Assembly: GCF_003353175.1 (NCBI RefSeq) | Contig: NZ_QHKS01000028.1 | Span: 24,366 to 88,365, forward strand | Length of the DNA stretch: 64,000 nt | Source: Paraburkholderia lacunae | GTDB taxonomy: Bacteria > Pseudomonadota > Gammaproteobacteria > Burkholderiales > Burkholderiaceae | Reading direction: 5' to 3' | Shown: positions 39,952-49,097 of the stretch, one piece after another | Position numbering within the stretch: position 1 is the stretch's first letter | Layout of the letters: each line of letters opens with the position of its first letter | Notes under the pieces: model-generated | The model's input: the letters and a program-made list of their open reading frames with translations, nothing else | Databases searched by the model: none | What the model was told of the DNA's origin: nothing | Program-made: the position numbers and the translations under genes

Positions 39952-41505
39952 ATGGCAATCATTGACTTCTTCGATCGCGGTTGGCGCATCAACCCCAACG
40001 GCATCGCCTACATCCAGGACGAGCGCAGCTATTCGTTCGATGATGTGCACACGCTGTCGTGCCGCATCGCCAACGGGCTGCTTGCCACCGGCTTCGAAAA
40101 GGAAGCGAAGGCAGCGGTCTGGGCCGACAACGACGTCACGGCATGGACCTGCACGCTGGGGCTGTGGCGTGCGGGCGTGGTATGGATTCCGGTGAACGGG
40201 CGCAGCGCGCCGCAGGAGAACCAGTACCTCCTCGAGGCATTTGATTGCGAAGCGCTGTTCTTCCATCAGGCGTTCGCGCCGGTGATTGAAGCGCTGCGTC
40301 CGAGCCTCCCCAAGGTCAGGCTCTGGATCTGTATCGATGCCGACCTGCCATGGGCGCCGTCGCTCGAGACGTGGAGCGCGGCGCAACCGGTGACCGAGCC
40401 GCGTGTCGATTACGACATGGACGACATCGTGACACTTTCGGGCACGGGCGGCACGACGGGCTTGCCCAAGGGGGTGATGAACACGCATCGTGCGTTTCAG
40501 ACCTACTTCGCGCAGTTCATGATGGCGTTTCCGTATGGCGTGGAGCGTCCCGTGAATCTCGCCGCGGCGCCCATGACCCATACCGCGGGGATGCTGTCGC
40601 TGCCTTGCACCGCGCGCGGCGGTACGGTGGTCGTGCTGCCGAAGCCGGAGCCGGCACGTCTTCTCGCGGCGATCGCGAAGCATCGGGTCACGGAGTTCTT
40701 CCTGCCGCCGACGGTGATCTACCGCCTGCTCGATATCCCCGGCATCGAGAACCAGAATTTCTCGTCGCTCAAGTGCTTTCTGTATGGCGCTGCGCCAATG
40801 TCGGTGGAGAAGCTCAAGCGCGCGATCGAGGTGTTCGGTCCGGTCATGGCGGGCGGCTACGGCCAGACGGAAGCCCCTGCGTCGATCTCCTATCTCACGC
40901 CGGCCGAGCACTTCGTGGACGGCAAGCTTGCGCCGCAAGAACGACTCTCCTCGGTTGGCCGCCCCAATCCGCTCGTGCGCGTCGAGATCATGAACGATCG
41001 CGGCGAGATCCTGCCGCAAGGCGAAACCGGTGAAATCTGCGTGCGCGGCGACCTCGTGATGAAGGGTTACTACAAGGCGCCCGACAAGACAGCGGAGACC
41101 GTCGTCGACGGCTGGCTGCACACGGGCGATATCGGTCATCTGGACGCCGAAGGGTATCTGCATATCACTGACCGCAAGAAGGACATGATCATCAGCGGCG
41201 GCTTCAACGTCTATCCGAGCGAAGTCGAGCAGGTCATCTGGGCGCATCCAGCAGTGCAGGATTGCGCGGTGATCGGCGTGCCCGACGAAAAGTGGGGTGA
41301 GGCTGTGAAGGCGGTGGTGGAGCTCAACGCGGGTCAGAGCGTCAGTGCCGAAGAACTCGTGGCGTTATGCAAGGAGAAGCTCGGCTCGGTCAAGGCACCG
41401 AAGAGCGTCGACTTCATCGCGGCACTGCCTCGCAGCACTGCCGGCAAGGTGCTGAAGAAGGATCTACGGGAGCAGTACTGGCAGGGTCAAGCCCGCCGGA
41501 TCTGA
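39952..41505 (+). CDS. AMP-forming acyl-CoA synthetase
   Basis: A 517-residue ANL-superfamily ligase. P-loop SGTGGTTGLPKG (about 162-173), A5 motif GGYGQTEAP, the WLHTGDIGHLDAEGYLHITDRKKDMI hinge region, and the A10 Lys in PRSTAGKVLKK are all present. It activates a carboxylic acid to its CoA thioester via an acyl adenylate. ATG 39952 (MAIIDFFDRGW) is chosen; the open frame further upstream overlaps the previous gene. It lies 47 bp after the saccharopine-DH-like gene and 25 bp before the thiolase, matching activation followed by beta-oxidation-type cleavage. Confidence 0.9.
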   Translation: MAIIDFFDRGWRINPNGIAYIQDERSYSFDDVHTLSCRIANGLLATGFEKEAKAAVWADNDVTAWTCTLGLWRAGVVWIPVNGRSAPQENQYLLEAFDCEALFFHQAFAPVIEALRPSLPKVRLWICIDADLPWAPSLETWSAAQPVTEPRVDYDMDDIVTLSGTGGTTGLPKGVMNTHRAFQTYFAQFMMAFPYGVERPVNLAAAPMTHTAGMLSLPCTARGGTVVVLPKPEPARLLAAIAKHRVTEFFLPPTVIYRLLDIPGIENQNFSSLKCFLYGAAPMSVEKLKRAIEVFGPVMAGGYGQTEAPASISYLTPAEHFVDGKLAPQERLSSVGRPNPLVRVEIMNDRGEILPQGETGEICVRGDLVMKGYYKAPDKTAETVVDGWLHTGDIGHLDAEGYLHITDRKKDMIISGGFNVYPSEVEQVIWAHPAVQDCAVIGVPDEKWGEAVKAVVELNAGQSVSAEELVALCKEKLGSVKAPKSVDFIAALPRSTAGKVLKKDLREQYWQGQARRI

Positions 41506-41530
41506 GTCAGCCACGCAGGAATAAAACACC

Positions 41531-42772
41531 ATGAGCGATATTTACATTACCGGCATTGCAATGACCGTGTTCGGCAGGCACTTTGAACGCAGCATTGACG
41601 ATCTCGCGGGCGAGGCACTGCGCGGAGCGTTGAAGGATGCAGGTTGCGGCGCCGGGGCGATCGGCGCGGCTTTCTATGCCGGCATCACCAACGGGCCGCT
41701 GCAGGGCCAGCTGTCAATTCCGGGGCAGGTCGTGTTCAGCAAGATCGGAATTGAGGGCATTCCGCTCTACAACGTGGAAAACGCCTGCGCATCTGGCAGC
41801 ACAGCGGTGCATCTCGCGGCCCAGTCGCTCAGGTCGGGCGCCTGCGATGTCGCGCTCGCGCTCGGCGCGGAAAAGATGAACGTGCCGGACAAGGCGAAGT
41901 CATTCGCCCTGTTCGAGGCGGGCTGGGACGTGTCACGCGTCGACGAGAACTTCGCCAGCCTGATGAAGCTTGGCAACGGCGTCGAGCCACCACCAGGATC
42001 GGAGTCCGATCGGCCCTATAGCCGCTTCATGTCGGTCTATGCCGCGCTGTGCCGCTATCACATGAAGACATACGGCACCACGCAACGACAGATCGCCGCC
42101 GTGTCGTCGAAGAACCATCTGCATTCGGTGCATAACCCATATTCGCAGTTTCGCCAGGCGTTCACGATCGAGGAGGTCCTGGCGGCGCCACCGATCACCT
42201 ATCCGATCACGCTGCCCATGTGCGCGCCGGTTTCGGACGGTGCGGCGGCGGCGATCCTGTGTACCGGGGAGGGCTTGCGGCGCATCGGCGCCGACCGCAG
42301 CCGCTGCATCCGGGTTGCAGCGAGCGTCGTGCGCAGCTTCACACATCGACGCGTCGACGAGCCGGAGAAGAACATCGGCCGCCTTGCGGCGCTGCAGGCC
42401 TACAACCAGGCGAGCCTCGGCCCCGAGGACATGGATGTCGCCGAAGTGCACGACGCGTCGGCGATGGGGGAAATCATCCAGGCCGAAAACCTGCAGCTGG
42501 TCTCTCCAGGTCAGGGTGGGCCGGCTGCCGAGCGCGGCGAGTTCACCCTCGGCGGGCGCATTCCCATCAATACATCGGGCGGGCTCGAATCGAAGGGGCA
42601 TCCGCTGGGTGCCACAGGAATCGGTCAGCTTTACGAACTGGTTGCTCAACTGCGTGGAGAAGCGGGCGCGCGCCAGGTGCCGGGTGCGCACCACGCGATT
42701 CAGGAAAACGGCGGCGGCTTTCAGGGCATCGAAGAGGCGGCGCTTGCCGTTCACATTCTGAGCAAGACTTGA
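41531..42772 (+). CDS. SCP2-type thiolase (lipid-transfer-protein family)
   Basis: A 413-residue thiolase-fold enzyme. Nucleophilic Cys86 lies in NVENACASGS and His357 in GHPLGATG. The C-terminal CxG motif with the second Cys of classical thiolases is replaced by HHAIQENGGGFQG, as common in SCP-x/lipid-transfer thiolases that cleave branched or cyclic 3-keto or 3-hydroxyacyl-CoAs in steroid and side-chain degradation. It is between the acyl-CoA ligase and a Tat flavoprotein (10 bp gap), so it probably performs the carbon-carbon cleavage step of this pathway. Confidence 0.85.
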   Translation: MSDIYITGIAMTVFGRHFERSIDDLAGEALRGALKDAGCGAGAIGAAFYAGITNGPLQGQLSIPGQVVFSKIGIEGIPLYNVENACASGSTAVHLAAQSLRSGACDVALALGAEKMNVPDKAKSFALFEAGWDVSRVDENFASLMKLGNGVEPPPGSESDRPYSRFMSVYAALCRYHMKTYGTTQRQIAAVSSKNHLHSVHNPYSQFRQAFTIEEVLAAPPITYPITLPMCAPVSDGAAAAILCTGEGLRRIGADRSRCIRVAASVVRSFTHRRVDEPEKNIGRLAALQAYNQASLGPEDMDVAEVHDASAMGEIIQAENLQLVSPGQGGPAAERGEFTLGGRIPINTSGGLESKGHPLGATGIGQLYELVAQLRGEAGARQVPGAHHAIQENGGGFQGIEEAALAVHILSKT

Positions 42773-42782
42773 TGGAGCATGT

Positions 42783-44294
42783 ATGAGCGAGACAACGGAA
42801 GCACAAGCAGGACAACAGGACGGCTCGCGTTCCGGAGTGAGCCGCCGCACCTTCATCAAGGGTGCGGCGGCGGCAGCCGTGGTGGTGCCGGCAGTGGCGG
42901 CTACGCAATGCTCGCGCGTCGAATCGCCTGGCCCTGTGGAGGAGGCTAAAATGACTGCTGACCTGGAGAAGTACCGTGCGCTCGGCGGTTGGGTAGAAAG
43001 ACCAGGCGACATGCAGCCCGAACTCGCCGGCGACGTGAGCGCGGATGTGGTCATCGTCGGCGCCGGTTTTGCGGGGCTTTCGGCTGCGCTGGAACTGGTC
43101 AGGCACGGAGCGAAAGTGGTCGTGCTCGAGCGCGAATTTGCCGGCTTTGGTGCAAGTGGACGCAACGCGGGCTATCTGGCTGGCGCGCTCGCGCTCGAAT
43201 ATGATCTTTTTCTCAAGAGCGTAGGTAACGAGAAAGGGAAGGAGATCGTCCGCTACTACGAGGACGCCGTTCCCTTCGTGGAGGGGAAGCTCAGAGAGTA
43301 CGAGATCGACTGCGATTACAACCAGACTGGCATTATCCGTGCGGGCATTGATCCCGCACAAGAAGAGAAGGTGCGCGAGGACATGCGGACCGGCGCCGGG
43401 TTGGGCTTTCAGTCGGAGTTTCTCGACCAGGCCGAGATGCGTGCGCGTGGCATTCCGCCGGCGTTTTTATTCGGCAATTACGTGCCGCGCGGCGGCACGC
43501 TCCACCCCGGCAAATACGTGATGGGGCTCAGGCGCGCGGCGTTGCGAGCAGGCGTGAAGATCTACGAGAACACGCCGCTGCTGTCTTACACCGAGGGGCC
43601 GGTCATCAAGGCGCAAACCCCGCGCGGCAGCGCGAGCGCGCCCGCGCTGATGCTGGCCACCAACGCCTATACGCCACAGCTCGGCCTGCTCGCGGACAAG
43701 GTTGTACCGCTACGGGTCTCGGCGATCGAGACCGAACCGCTCTCCGACACCCAGCGCAAGGCGTTGGGTTGGCCGCGACGCGAAGGCATCGTGACGGCAC
43801 ACTGGACCATGGAGAGCCATCGCCTGACCGTCAATAACACGCTCATGGTGACGACGAAGCGTATCCATTACCCATACGGCTCCAAGACGCCGAACGTGCC
43901 CGACTATGAATCATATCGCGAGCTGCGCACGGCCCTGCATGACCGCTTCCCGTCCCTCAAGGGCATCGCGCTGCGGGCATGCTGGAGTGGTTATATCAGC
44001 CTGGCCAATGACGCGCTGCCGGTTGTCGGAGCCACGGGGGCGCATCGGAACATCTTCTACAGTGCCGGGTGCTCCGGACATGGTGTGGCCGCGCAGTCCA
44101 TGGTGGGCAACATGATTGCCGGGCGGATTCGTGGCATCGAAAATCCGCTCCTTTCGGCGCTCGATCACAAGACGCCATCGACGCTGCCCGAACCGCTGCG
44201 ATGGTGCGTCGTGAATGCGGCGTTAGGCGTGGTGAACGCGCTCGACGATCGCGTGAACAGCAAGGCGCGGGCCGCGCAAGCGCCGCGGGCGTAA
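42783..44294 (+). CDS. Tat-type FAD-dependent oxidoreductase (DAO/PuuB-like)
   Basis: A 503-residue DAO-fold flavoprotein. The leader has SRRTFIKGAA (20-29) and a hydrophobic stretch ending VPAVAATQC; the Cys could be a lipobox. The FAD motif is DVVIVGAGFAGLSAALEL (about 90-107), followed by FGASGRNAGYLAG, which is typical of gamma-glutamylputrescine oxidase and other amine-oxidising DAO enzymes. A late YISLANDALPVVGA and GCSGHGVAAQS close the flavin site. It is a third exported amine-type flavoenzyme in this cluster, and last in its unit. TetR follows after 250 bp. Confidence 0.83.
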   Translation: MSETTEAQAGQQDGSRSGVSRRTFIKGAAAAAVVVPAVAATQCSRVESPGPVEEAKMTADLEKYRALGGWVERPGDMQPELAGDVSADVVIVGAGFAGLSAALELVRHGAKVVVLEREFAGFGASGRNAGYLAGALALEYDLFLKSVGNEKGKEIVRYYEDAVPFVEGKLREYEIDCDYNQTGIIRAGIDPAQEEKVREDMRTGAGLGFQSEFLDQAEMRARGIPPAFLFGNYVPRGGTLHPGKYVMGLRRAALRAGVKIYENTPLLSYTEGPVIKAQTPRGSASAPALMLATNAYTPQLGLLADKVVPLRVSAIETEPLSDTQRKALGWPRREGIVTAHWTMESHRLTVNNTLMVTTKRIHYPYGSKTPNVPDYESYRELRTALHDRFPSLKGIALRACWSGYISLANDALPVVGATGAHRNIFYSAGCSGHGVAAQSMVGNMIAGRIRGIENPLLSALDHKTPSTLPEPLRWCVVNAALGVVNALDDRVNSKARAAQAPRA

Positions 44295-44455
44295 CGGGCA
44301 TCAAGGTATGGGACGCTTCCGGCGAGCGTGCCTCGACAAAATTGGGGCATTGTGCGAGCGGCTCGGTGATCGGCTACTGCGGTTGCAGGTGGTGAAGAGT
44401 GGGAGCGAACGCTGCAGCAGGCCCGGCCATGCGGATGGAGTTTCAGCCTGGTGTA

Positions 44456-44475
44456 AGGTATAGTCATGTTTACCT
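44456..44475. promoter_or_regulatory. Palindromic operator candidate upstream of tetR
   Basis: Inverted arms AGGTA (44456-44460) and TACCT (44471-44475) about 70 bp before the TetR start. The overlapping 14-mer at 44463-44476 (GTCATGTTTACCTA) matches the regulon repeats at 45303 and 45322 in 9 and 10 of 14 positions. Confidence 0.45.
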
Positions 44476-44544
44476 AGGAAGCGGTTCGTGTGACCGCATT
44501 GCCTCTACCCGGCGAGGCGTTTACCTCACTCAAGGCGGAAAGCG

Positions 44545-45231
44545 ATGACAGTGCCAAAAGAGCCAAGCACCCGTAAGCGGCGCACGTCGAGCGCAGCACC
44601 TTCCACGGGGACCGCACCCGACGGCCTGCGGGCCCAAGGCGTACGTACGCGCAATGCCATTATTCGTGTGGCGAGGAAGCTCCTGCTCGAGAATGGGCCC
44701 ATGGACTTCTCGCTGCGTGCCGTCGCGCTGAAAGCGGGAATCAGTGTCAGCAACCTCCAATACTACTTCCCGACGCGGCCTGACGTCGTGCGGGCGGTGA
44801 TGGCGCCGGTGATCGACACATATCTCGATGTTCTGAAACAGGCGCTCCAGAGCAACGCCTCGCCGCGTGCGACGATCGAAGCCATTCTCGATCAGTCGGT
44901 GCAGGACGCGAAAGACTTGAAGAACATCCCATTGTGGTGGCATTTCTTTTCATTTGCGTCTACCGACCCGGAGTGCGCGCAGATGCGGGACGAATGGTAC
45001 GACACCTTGACGAGCGAACTTGCCAAGCTCATTCGCGCCGCGAATCCGGAGCGTGGAGCGGCCGAGAGTACCCATATCGCTGTGCTGCTCATTTCGATGG
45101 TGGACGGCATGACCATCCATCTGGGCACCGCGCGCGGCAAGCGCGCGTACATGCGAGGGTTTGAGGCGATGTTCCTTGAGACCGCGCGTAACCTGGTATG
45201 GGGGAAGACGGTGGACGCCGAGACGGCCTAG
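44545..45231 (+). CDS. TetR-family transcriptional regulator
   Basis: A 228-residue TetR protein. The DNA-binding domain (about 30-80) reads NAIIRVARKLLLENG, FSLRAVALKAGISVSNLQYYF with YYFPTRPDVV as the recognition end. The C-terminal domain (about 90-215) resembles TetR_C_6-type regulators of choline or amine metabolism (LWWHFFSFASTDPECAQ, ISMVDGMTIHLG). It sits between the second and third units on the same strand, with an inverted repeat in its upstream region. It is the only TetR gene here and is the natural candidate to control the composite elements. Ligand unknown. Confidence 0.87.
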   Translation: MTVPKEPSTRKRRTSSAAPSTGTAPDGLRAQGVRTRNAIIRVARKLLLENGPMDFSLRAVALKAGISVSNLQYYFPTRPDVVRAVMAPVIDTYLDVLKQALQSNASPRATIEAILDQSVQDAKDLKNIPLWWHFFSFASTDPECAQMRDEWYDTLTSELAKLIRAANPERGAAESTHIAVLLISMVDGMTIHLGTARGKRAYMRGFEAMFLETARNLVWGKTVDAETA

Positions 45232-45262
45232 CAGCCCCGGCACTGTGCCGGCGAAGAAAAAG

Positions 45263-45335
45263 GACGGGGGAATACCCTGTCTTTTTTTTTCACTTCGTGT
45301 TTTGTATTGTTACCTATGTTTGTTATGGTGATCTA
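45263..45335 (+). promoter_or_regulatory. Composite regulon element, copy D
   Basis: Palindrome GACGGGGGAATACCCTGTC (45263-45281) followed by T9, then direct repeats TGTATTGTTACCTA (45303-45316) and GTTATGGTGATCTA (45322-45335). It lies 63 bp before the acyl-CoA dehydrogenase start and 31 bp after the tetR stop. Confidence 0.7.
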
Positions 45336-45398
45336 TTAATGAGGCGACTGGGTTGCGGGGCAGTCCGGTCGACATATGTCCAGGAGAGGAGTACTGAA

Positions 45399-46688
45399 AT
45401 GATTCGACTGCACAAGTCCGTGGGGTTGCCTCTGGCAGGCTTGACTGGTTTCGAAACGCCGATGGGGGAGGAGGAACGTGCGATCCAGGAGACGGTTCAC
45501 CGTTTCGCACGCGACGTGCTGAAGCCCGTCGGTCGCGAACTGGACCGCATGACGCCGGAGGAAGTGATCGCGCCTGGCTCGCCGTACTGGGGCGCCATGA
45601 TGGAGAGTGCAAAGCTGGGCCTCGATCCGCAACTGCTTGCGCAACTTCCGCCAGACATGGCGGTGCGCATCGAATCGCTGATCGGCGAAGAGCTCGGCTG
45701 GGGTGATGCGGGGCTTGCCGTTTCGATCGGCGTGGCGCCCGCTCCGTTGATGATGGCACAGTCGATCGGTAATCAGGAACTGATCGACATGTGCACCGGC
45801 AAGATTGGTTGCTGGATGAATACGCAGCCCGACCGCGGCACCGATGCCGCGATTCTCTACCGCGACGAGATCAGCGCGGGCGGCAAACAGCCGGTGGGTA
45901 ATCTCACAGCGAAGGTGGGCGCAGACGAAATCGTCATCAACGGGCAGAGTTCCGCTTGGATTTCGAACGGCTCGGTCGCGCAGGTGGCGCTCGCATACAT
46001 GGCGGCAGATTATGGCGATGGCTTCTATGGCACCGGGGAACGTAGTGCGTTCACGAACGGCATCGGCATGATCCTTCCGCTCGATCTGCCGGGTGTCTCG
46101 CGCGGCAAGCCGCTCGACAAGATTGGCCAGCGCTCGCTGCCGCAGGGCGAGATCTACTTCGACAACGTGAAAGTGCCCAAGCGTTTTGCCATTGCGCTGC
46201 AGGACGACTATCTCGGCAATCTGGCCTCGACCTGGTCGTTCGCCGGCACGCACATGTGCCAGGTGTTCGTGGGCGTAGCCCGCGCTGCGTTCGAACTCGC
46301 GCTGGGTTATTGCCACGAGCGCAAGCAAGGCGGGGCGCTGTTGATCGATCACCAGATGACGCAACTGCGCGTGGGCGACATGTTGCGGCGGCTGGAGATG
46401 GCGCGTGCGATTGCGCGACGCAGCCTCGCATTCTCACGTCTGTCTCCAAAGAGCCATCCATACGCTACGGCACAGGCCAAGGTCAGCGTGACTGAAGAAG
46501 CCATGAAGATCACGCACGAGGCGTTCCAGCTCTTCGGCGGCAACGGTACCACCCGCGAATTCCCGATCGAGAAGCTGTTCCGTGATGTGCGCTCCGCACT
46601 GATCGAAGACGGAGAGAACTATCACCTCACGTTGCGTTTGGGCGTGCTGGCAGGGAAGCTCTATCAGAACGGGTGGACGAAAGAGTAA
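45399..46688 (+). CDS. Acyl-CoA dehydrogenase
   Basis: A 429-residue ACAD. The N-terminal helical domain starts at EERAIQETVHRFARDVLKPVG; the middle beta domain contains QSSAWISNGSVAQVALAYM; the C-terminal helices include ITHEAFQLFGGNGTTREFPIEKLFRD, the FAD-contact and dimer region. Catalytic Glu is likely in the LIEDGEN segment of the last helices. ATG 45399 follows CAGGAGAGG; upstream in-frame sequence lies in the promoter element. Electrons should pass to the ETF encoded downstream in the same unit (47250-48945). Chain-length preference cannot be told. Confidence 0.87.
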   Translation: MIRLHKSVGLPLAGLTGFETPMGEEERAIQETVHRFARDVLKPVGRELDRMTPEEVIAPGSPYWGAMMESAKLGLDPQLLAQLPPDMAVRIESLIGEELGWGDAGLAVSIGVAPAPLMMAQSIGNQELIDMCTGKIGCWMNTQPDRGTDAAILYRDEISAGGKQPVGNLTAKVGADEIVINGQSSAWISNGSVAQVALAYMAADYGDGFYGTGERSAFTNGIGMILPLDLPGVSRGKPLDKIGQRSLPQGEIYFDNVKVPKRFAIALQDDYLGNLASTWSFAGTHMCQVFVGVARAAFELALGYCHERKQGGALLIDHQMTQLRVGDMLRRLEMARAIARRSLAFSRLSPKSHPYATAQAKVSVTEEAMKITHEAFQLFGGNGTTREFPIEKLFRDVRSALIEDGENYHLTLRLGVLAGKLYQNGWTKE

Positions 46689-46824
46689 CCAGCCCGTCGA
46701 CGCCGATATATTGACCTGGCGTTGGGGCTCCATGGTACCCGAATGAAGCTATCGAATAGCGGCTACTGTGCGTGCAGTGCCGCTAATCTGGGTTCGAAAT
46801 CCATTTGTCCATCAGGAGTGCGAC

Positions 46825-47253
46825 ATGAAAGCTGTTGCGATATCGAACCGTTCGGCACTCGCGGTTGTGCTGACGTCCATCGCCGTTTCTGCTCACGCGA
46901 GCGGCGGCGGCATTCGCCCTCAGGAACAATCGACTCCGCAATTCGTGTCCGTTTCAAGTGGAGCGCCCGACGAGTCGAGTGCGCAGACCGATGCGACTCG
47001 TGCGGACGGGCGCCCAGGCACGGAAGTCAGGCCGGCGCTGGGTAAGACCCGGGCACAAGTCCGGGCCGAGCTCCTGCAGGCCGGGGAGGAGGGCATGCTT
47101 CCGCCACGCTGGGTTGATTATCCGCCCAGTGCGGCAACGAGGGCGCGCAATCGGAAAAACTTTATCCGCGTGGAACAAATGTGGAAGGCGAAAGCGATCA
47201 TTCCGCCGACGAGCGTAAATAGCACAAATGGATTGAACGAGGAGCAGCAATGA
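46825..47253 (+). CDS. DUF4148-type secreted small protein
   Basis: A 142-residue protein with a signal peptide (MKAVAISNRSALAVVLTSIA, cleavage near AHASG), a disordered Ser/Gln/Thr linker and the DUF4148 motif GKTRAQVRAELLQAGEEG followed by LPPRWVDYPPS. It overlaps the etfB start by 4 bases and is therefore translated together with ETF, an unusual location for a periplasmic protein. Role unknown; DUF4148 proteins are frequent in Burkholderiaceae and often respond to stress or solutes. The ATG at 46825 fits the signal peptide; an in-frame start at 46768 was rejected. Confidence 0.72.
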   Translation: MKAVAISNRSALAVVLTSIAVSAHASGGGIRPQEQSTPQFVSVSSGAPDESSAQTDATRADGRPGTEVRPALGKTRAQVRAELLQAGEEGMLPPRWVDYPPSAATRARNRKNFIRVEQMWKAKAIIPPTSVNSTNGLNEEQQ

Positions 47254-47999
47254 AATTGTTGGTCGCTGTAAAGCGGGTCGTGGATGCCAACGTCAAGGTC
47301 AGCGTGAAATCCAATGGAGCGGGCGTCGATATCGCCAACGTGAAGATGTCGATGAATCCGTTCGACGAGATCGCCGTGGAGGAAGCGGTGCGGTTGAAGG
47401 AGGCAGGCGTGGCCACTGAGGTGATCGCAGTTTCGTGTGGCGTTCCGCAGGCACAGGAAACGTTGCGTACTGCGCTCGCGATCGGCGCGGATCGTGCGGT
47501 GCTCGTGGAGTCCGCAGTTGAATTGCAGCCTTTGGCTGTCGCGAAGCTCCTGAAGGCGCTGGTCGACAAGGAACAGCCGCAACTCGTGATCCTCGGCAAG
47601 CAGGCTATCGACGACGATTCGAACCAGACCGGCCAGATGCTCGCCGCGCTGGCGAACCTGCCGCAAGCGACGTTTGCCTCGAAGGTTGTGGTCGCGGACG
47701 GCAAGGCTACCGTGTCGCGTGAAGTAGACGGCGGCGCGGAAACGCTGTCGCTGACGCTGCCCGCAGTGGTGACGACCGACCTGCGCCTGAACGAGCCGCG
47801 CTATGTGACGTTGCCTAACATCATGAAGGCGAAAAAGAAGCCGCTGGAAGTCGTCAAACCGGAAGACCTGGGTGTCGATGTCACGCCGCGTCTGAAGACG
47901 CTGAAAGTCGCCGAGCCGCCGAAGCGCTCCGCCGGTGTGAAGGTGCCGGACGTGAAGACGCTGGTCGAGAAGCTGAAGACCGAAGCCAAGGTGCTGTGA
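47250..47999 (+). CDS. etfB: Electron transfer flavoprotein beta subunit
   Basis: A 249-residue ETF beta: opening MKLLVAVKRVVDANVKVSVK, MNPFDEIAVEEAVRLKE, the AMP-binding VILGKQAIDDDSNQTGQMLA segment and the C-terminal recognition-loop area (LPNIMKAKKKPLEV). It carries AMP and forms a dimer with EtfA to take electrons from acyl-CoA dehydrogenases. It overlaps the DUF4148 stop (ATGA) and precedes etfA by 13 bp. Being within this regulon, it probably serves the neighbouring dehydrogenases specifically, in addition to any housekeeping copy elsewhere. Confidence 0.93.
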   Translation: MKLLVAVKRVVDANVKVSVKSNGAGVDIANVKMSMNPFDEIAVEEAVRLKEAGVATEVIAVSCGVPQAQETLRTALAIGADRAVLVESAVELQPLAVAKLLKALVDKEQPQLVILGKQAIDDDSNQTGQMLAALANLPQATFASKVVVADGKATVSREVDGGAETLSLTLPAVVTTDLRLNEPRYVTLPNIMKAKKKPLEVVKPEDLGVDVTPRLKTLKVAEPPKRSAGVKVPDVKTLVEKLKTEAKVL

Positions 48000-48012
48000 G
48001 GAGACGCAAGAA

Positions 48013-48945
48013 ATGACGAATCTGGTAATTGCAGAACACGATAACGCGTCGATCAAGGCCGCGACGCTGAACACGGTCGCTGCAGCACAGAAGATTGGCG
48101 GCGACGTGCACGTGCTGGTTGCAGGCCACAACGCCCAGGCCGCAGCGGACGCAGCCGCGAAGATCGCCGGCGTGGCAAAGGTGCTGCTCGCCGATGCGCC
48201 GCAACTCGAACAGGGTCTTGTGGAAAACGTCGAAGCGACGGTTATTGCGATCGCGAAGAACTACTCGCACATCCTGGCTCCGACCACGGCAGCGGGCAAG
48301 AACGTCACGCCGCGTATTGCCGCGAAGCTCGACGTCGCACAGATCAGCGACATTACCGCGGTGGATTCGCCGGACACGTTCGAGCGTCCGATTTACGCAG
48401 GTAATGCGATCGCGACGGTGCAGTCGGTCGATCCGGTCAAGGTCATCACCGTTCGTACGACGGCGTTTGACGCAGTCGCGGCAGAAGGCGGCAGCGCGTC
48501 GGTGGAGAAGATCGAAGCGGCAGCCGACAGCGGCCTTACGCGGTTCGTCGGCCGTGAAGTCACGAAGCTCGACCGTCCGGAACTCACGAGCGCGAAGATC
48601 ATCGTCTCGGGTGGCCGGGGTCTGGGCAGCGGCGAGAACTACACGAAGGTTCTGGAGCCGCTGGCCGACAAGCTCAATGCCGCGCTCGGCGCCTCGCGCG
48701 CAGCAGTCGATGCTGGCTACGTGCCGAACGACTACCAGGTCGGTCAGACCGGCAAGATCGTCGCGCCGCAACCGTATGTGGCAGTCGGCATCTCGGGCGC
48801 GATCCAGCATCTGGCCGGCATGAAGGACTCGAAGGTCATCGTCGCGATCAACAAGGACGAAGAAGCACCGATCTTCAGCGTGGCCGACTACGGCCTCGTG
48901 GGCGACCTGTTTACCGTCGTGCCGGAACTGGCGTCTTCAATCTGA
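48013..48945 (+). CDS. etfA: Electron transfer flavoprotein alpha subunit
   Basis: A 310-residue ETF alpha. The N-terminal domain starts MTNLVIAEHDNASIKAATLN; the C-terminal FAD domain has IIVSGGRGLGSGENY, VDAGYVPNDYQVGQTGKIV and YVAVGISGAIQHLAGM, the conserved FAD-binding blocks. It ends the acyl-CoA dehydrogenase unit. The encoded ETF would deliver electrons to an ETF-quinone oxidoreductase not encoded in this window. Length and motifs are complete. Confidence 0.93.
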   Translation: MTNLVIAEHDNASIKAATLNTVAAAQKIGGDVHVLVAGHNAQAAADAAAKIAGVAKVLLADAPQLEQGLVENVEATVIAIAKNYSHILAPTTAAGKNVTPRIAAKLDVAQISDITAVDSPDTFERPIYAGNAIATVQSVDPVKVITVRTTAFDAVAAEGGSASVEKIEAAADSGLTRFVGREVTKLDRPELTSAKIIVSGGRGLGSGENYTKVLEPLADKLNAALGASRAAVDAGYVPNDYQVGQTGKIVAPQPYVAVGISGAIQHLAGMKDSKVIVAINKDEEAPIFSVADYGLVGDLFTVVPELASSI

Positions 48946-49097
48946 ACGCATAACCTGGACTTGCGCCAGTGATGTCCGGGCGGATGCCGGGCTAATCCTG
49001 CTCACTTGGGCGGATCGTCAGAATCCCTACATGGCGCGGCGCTTTGGTGCCCAGCCAGGCGTCGGAAAGTGGAATGTCGCGAGGCATCTTTTGAGAT

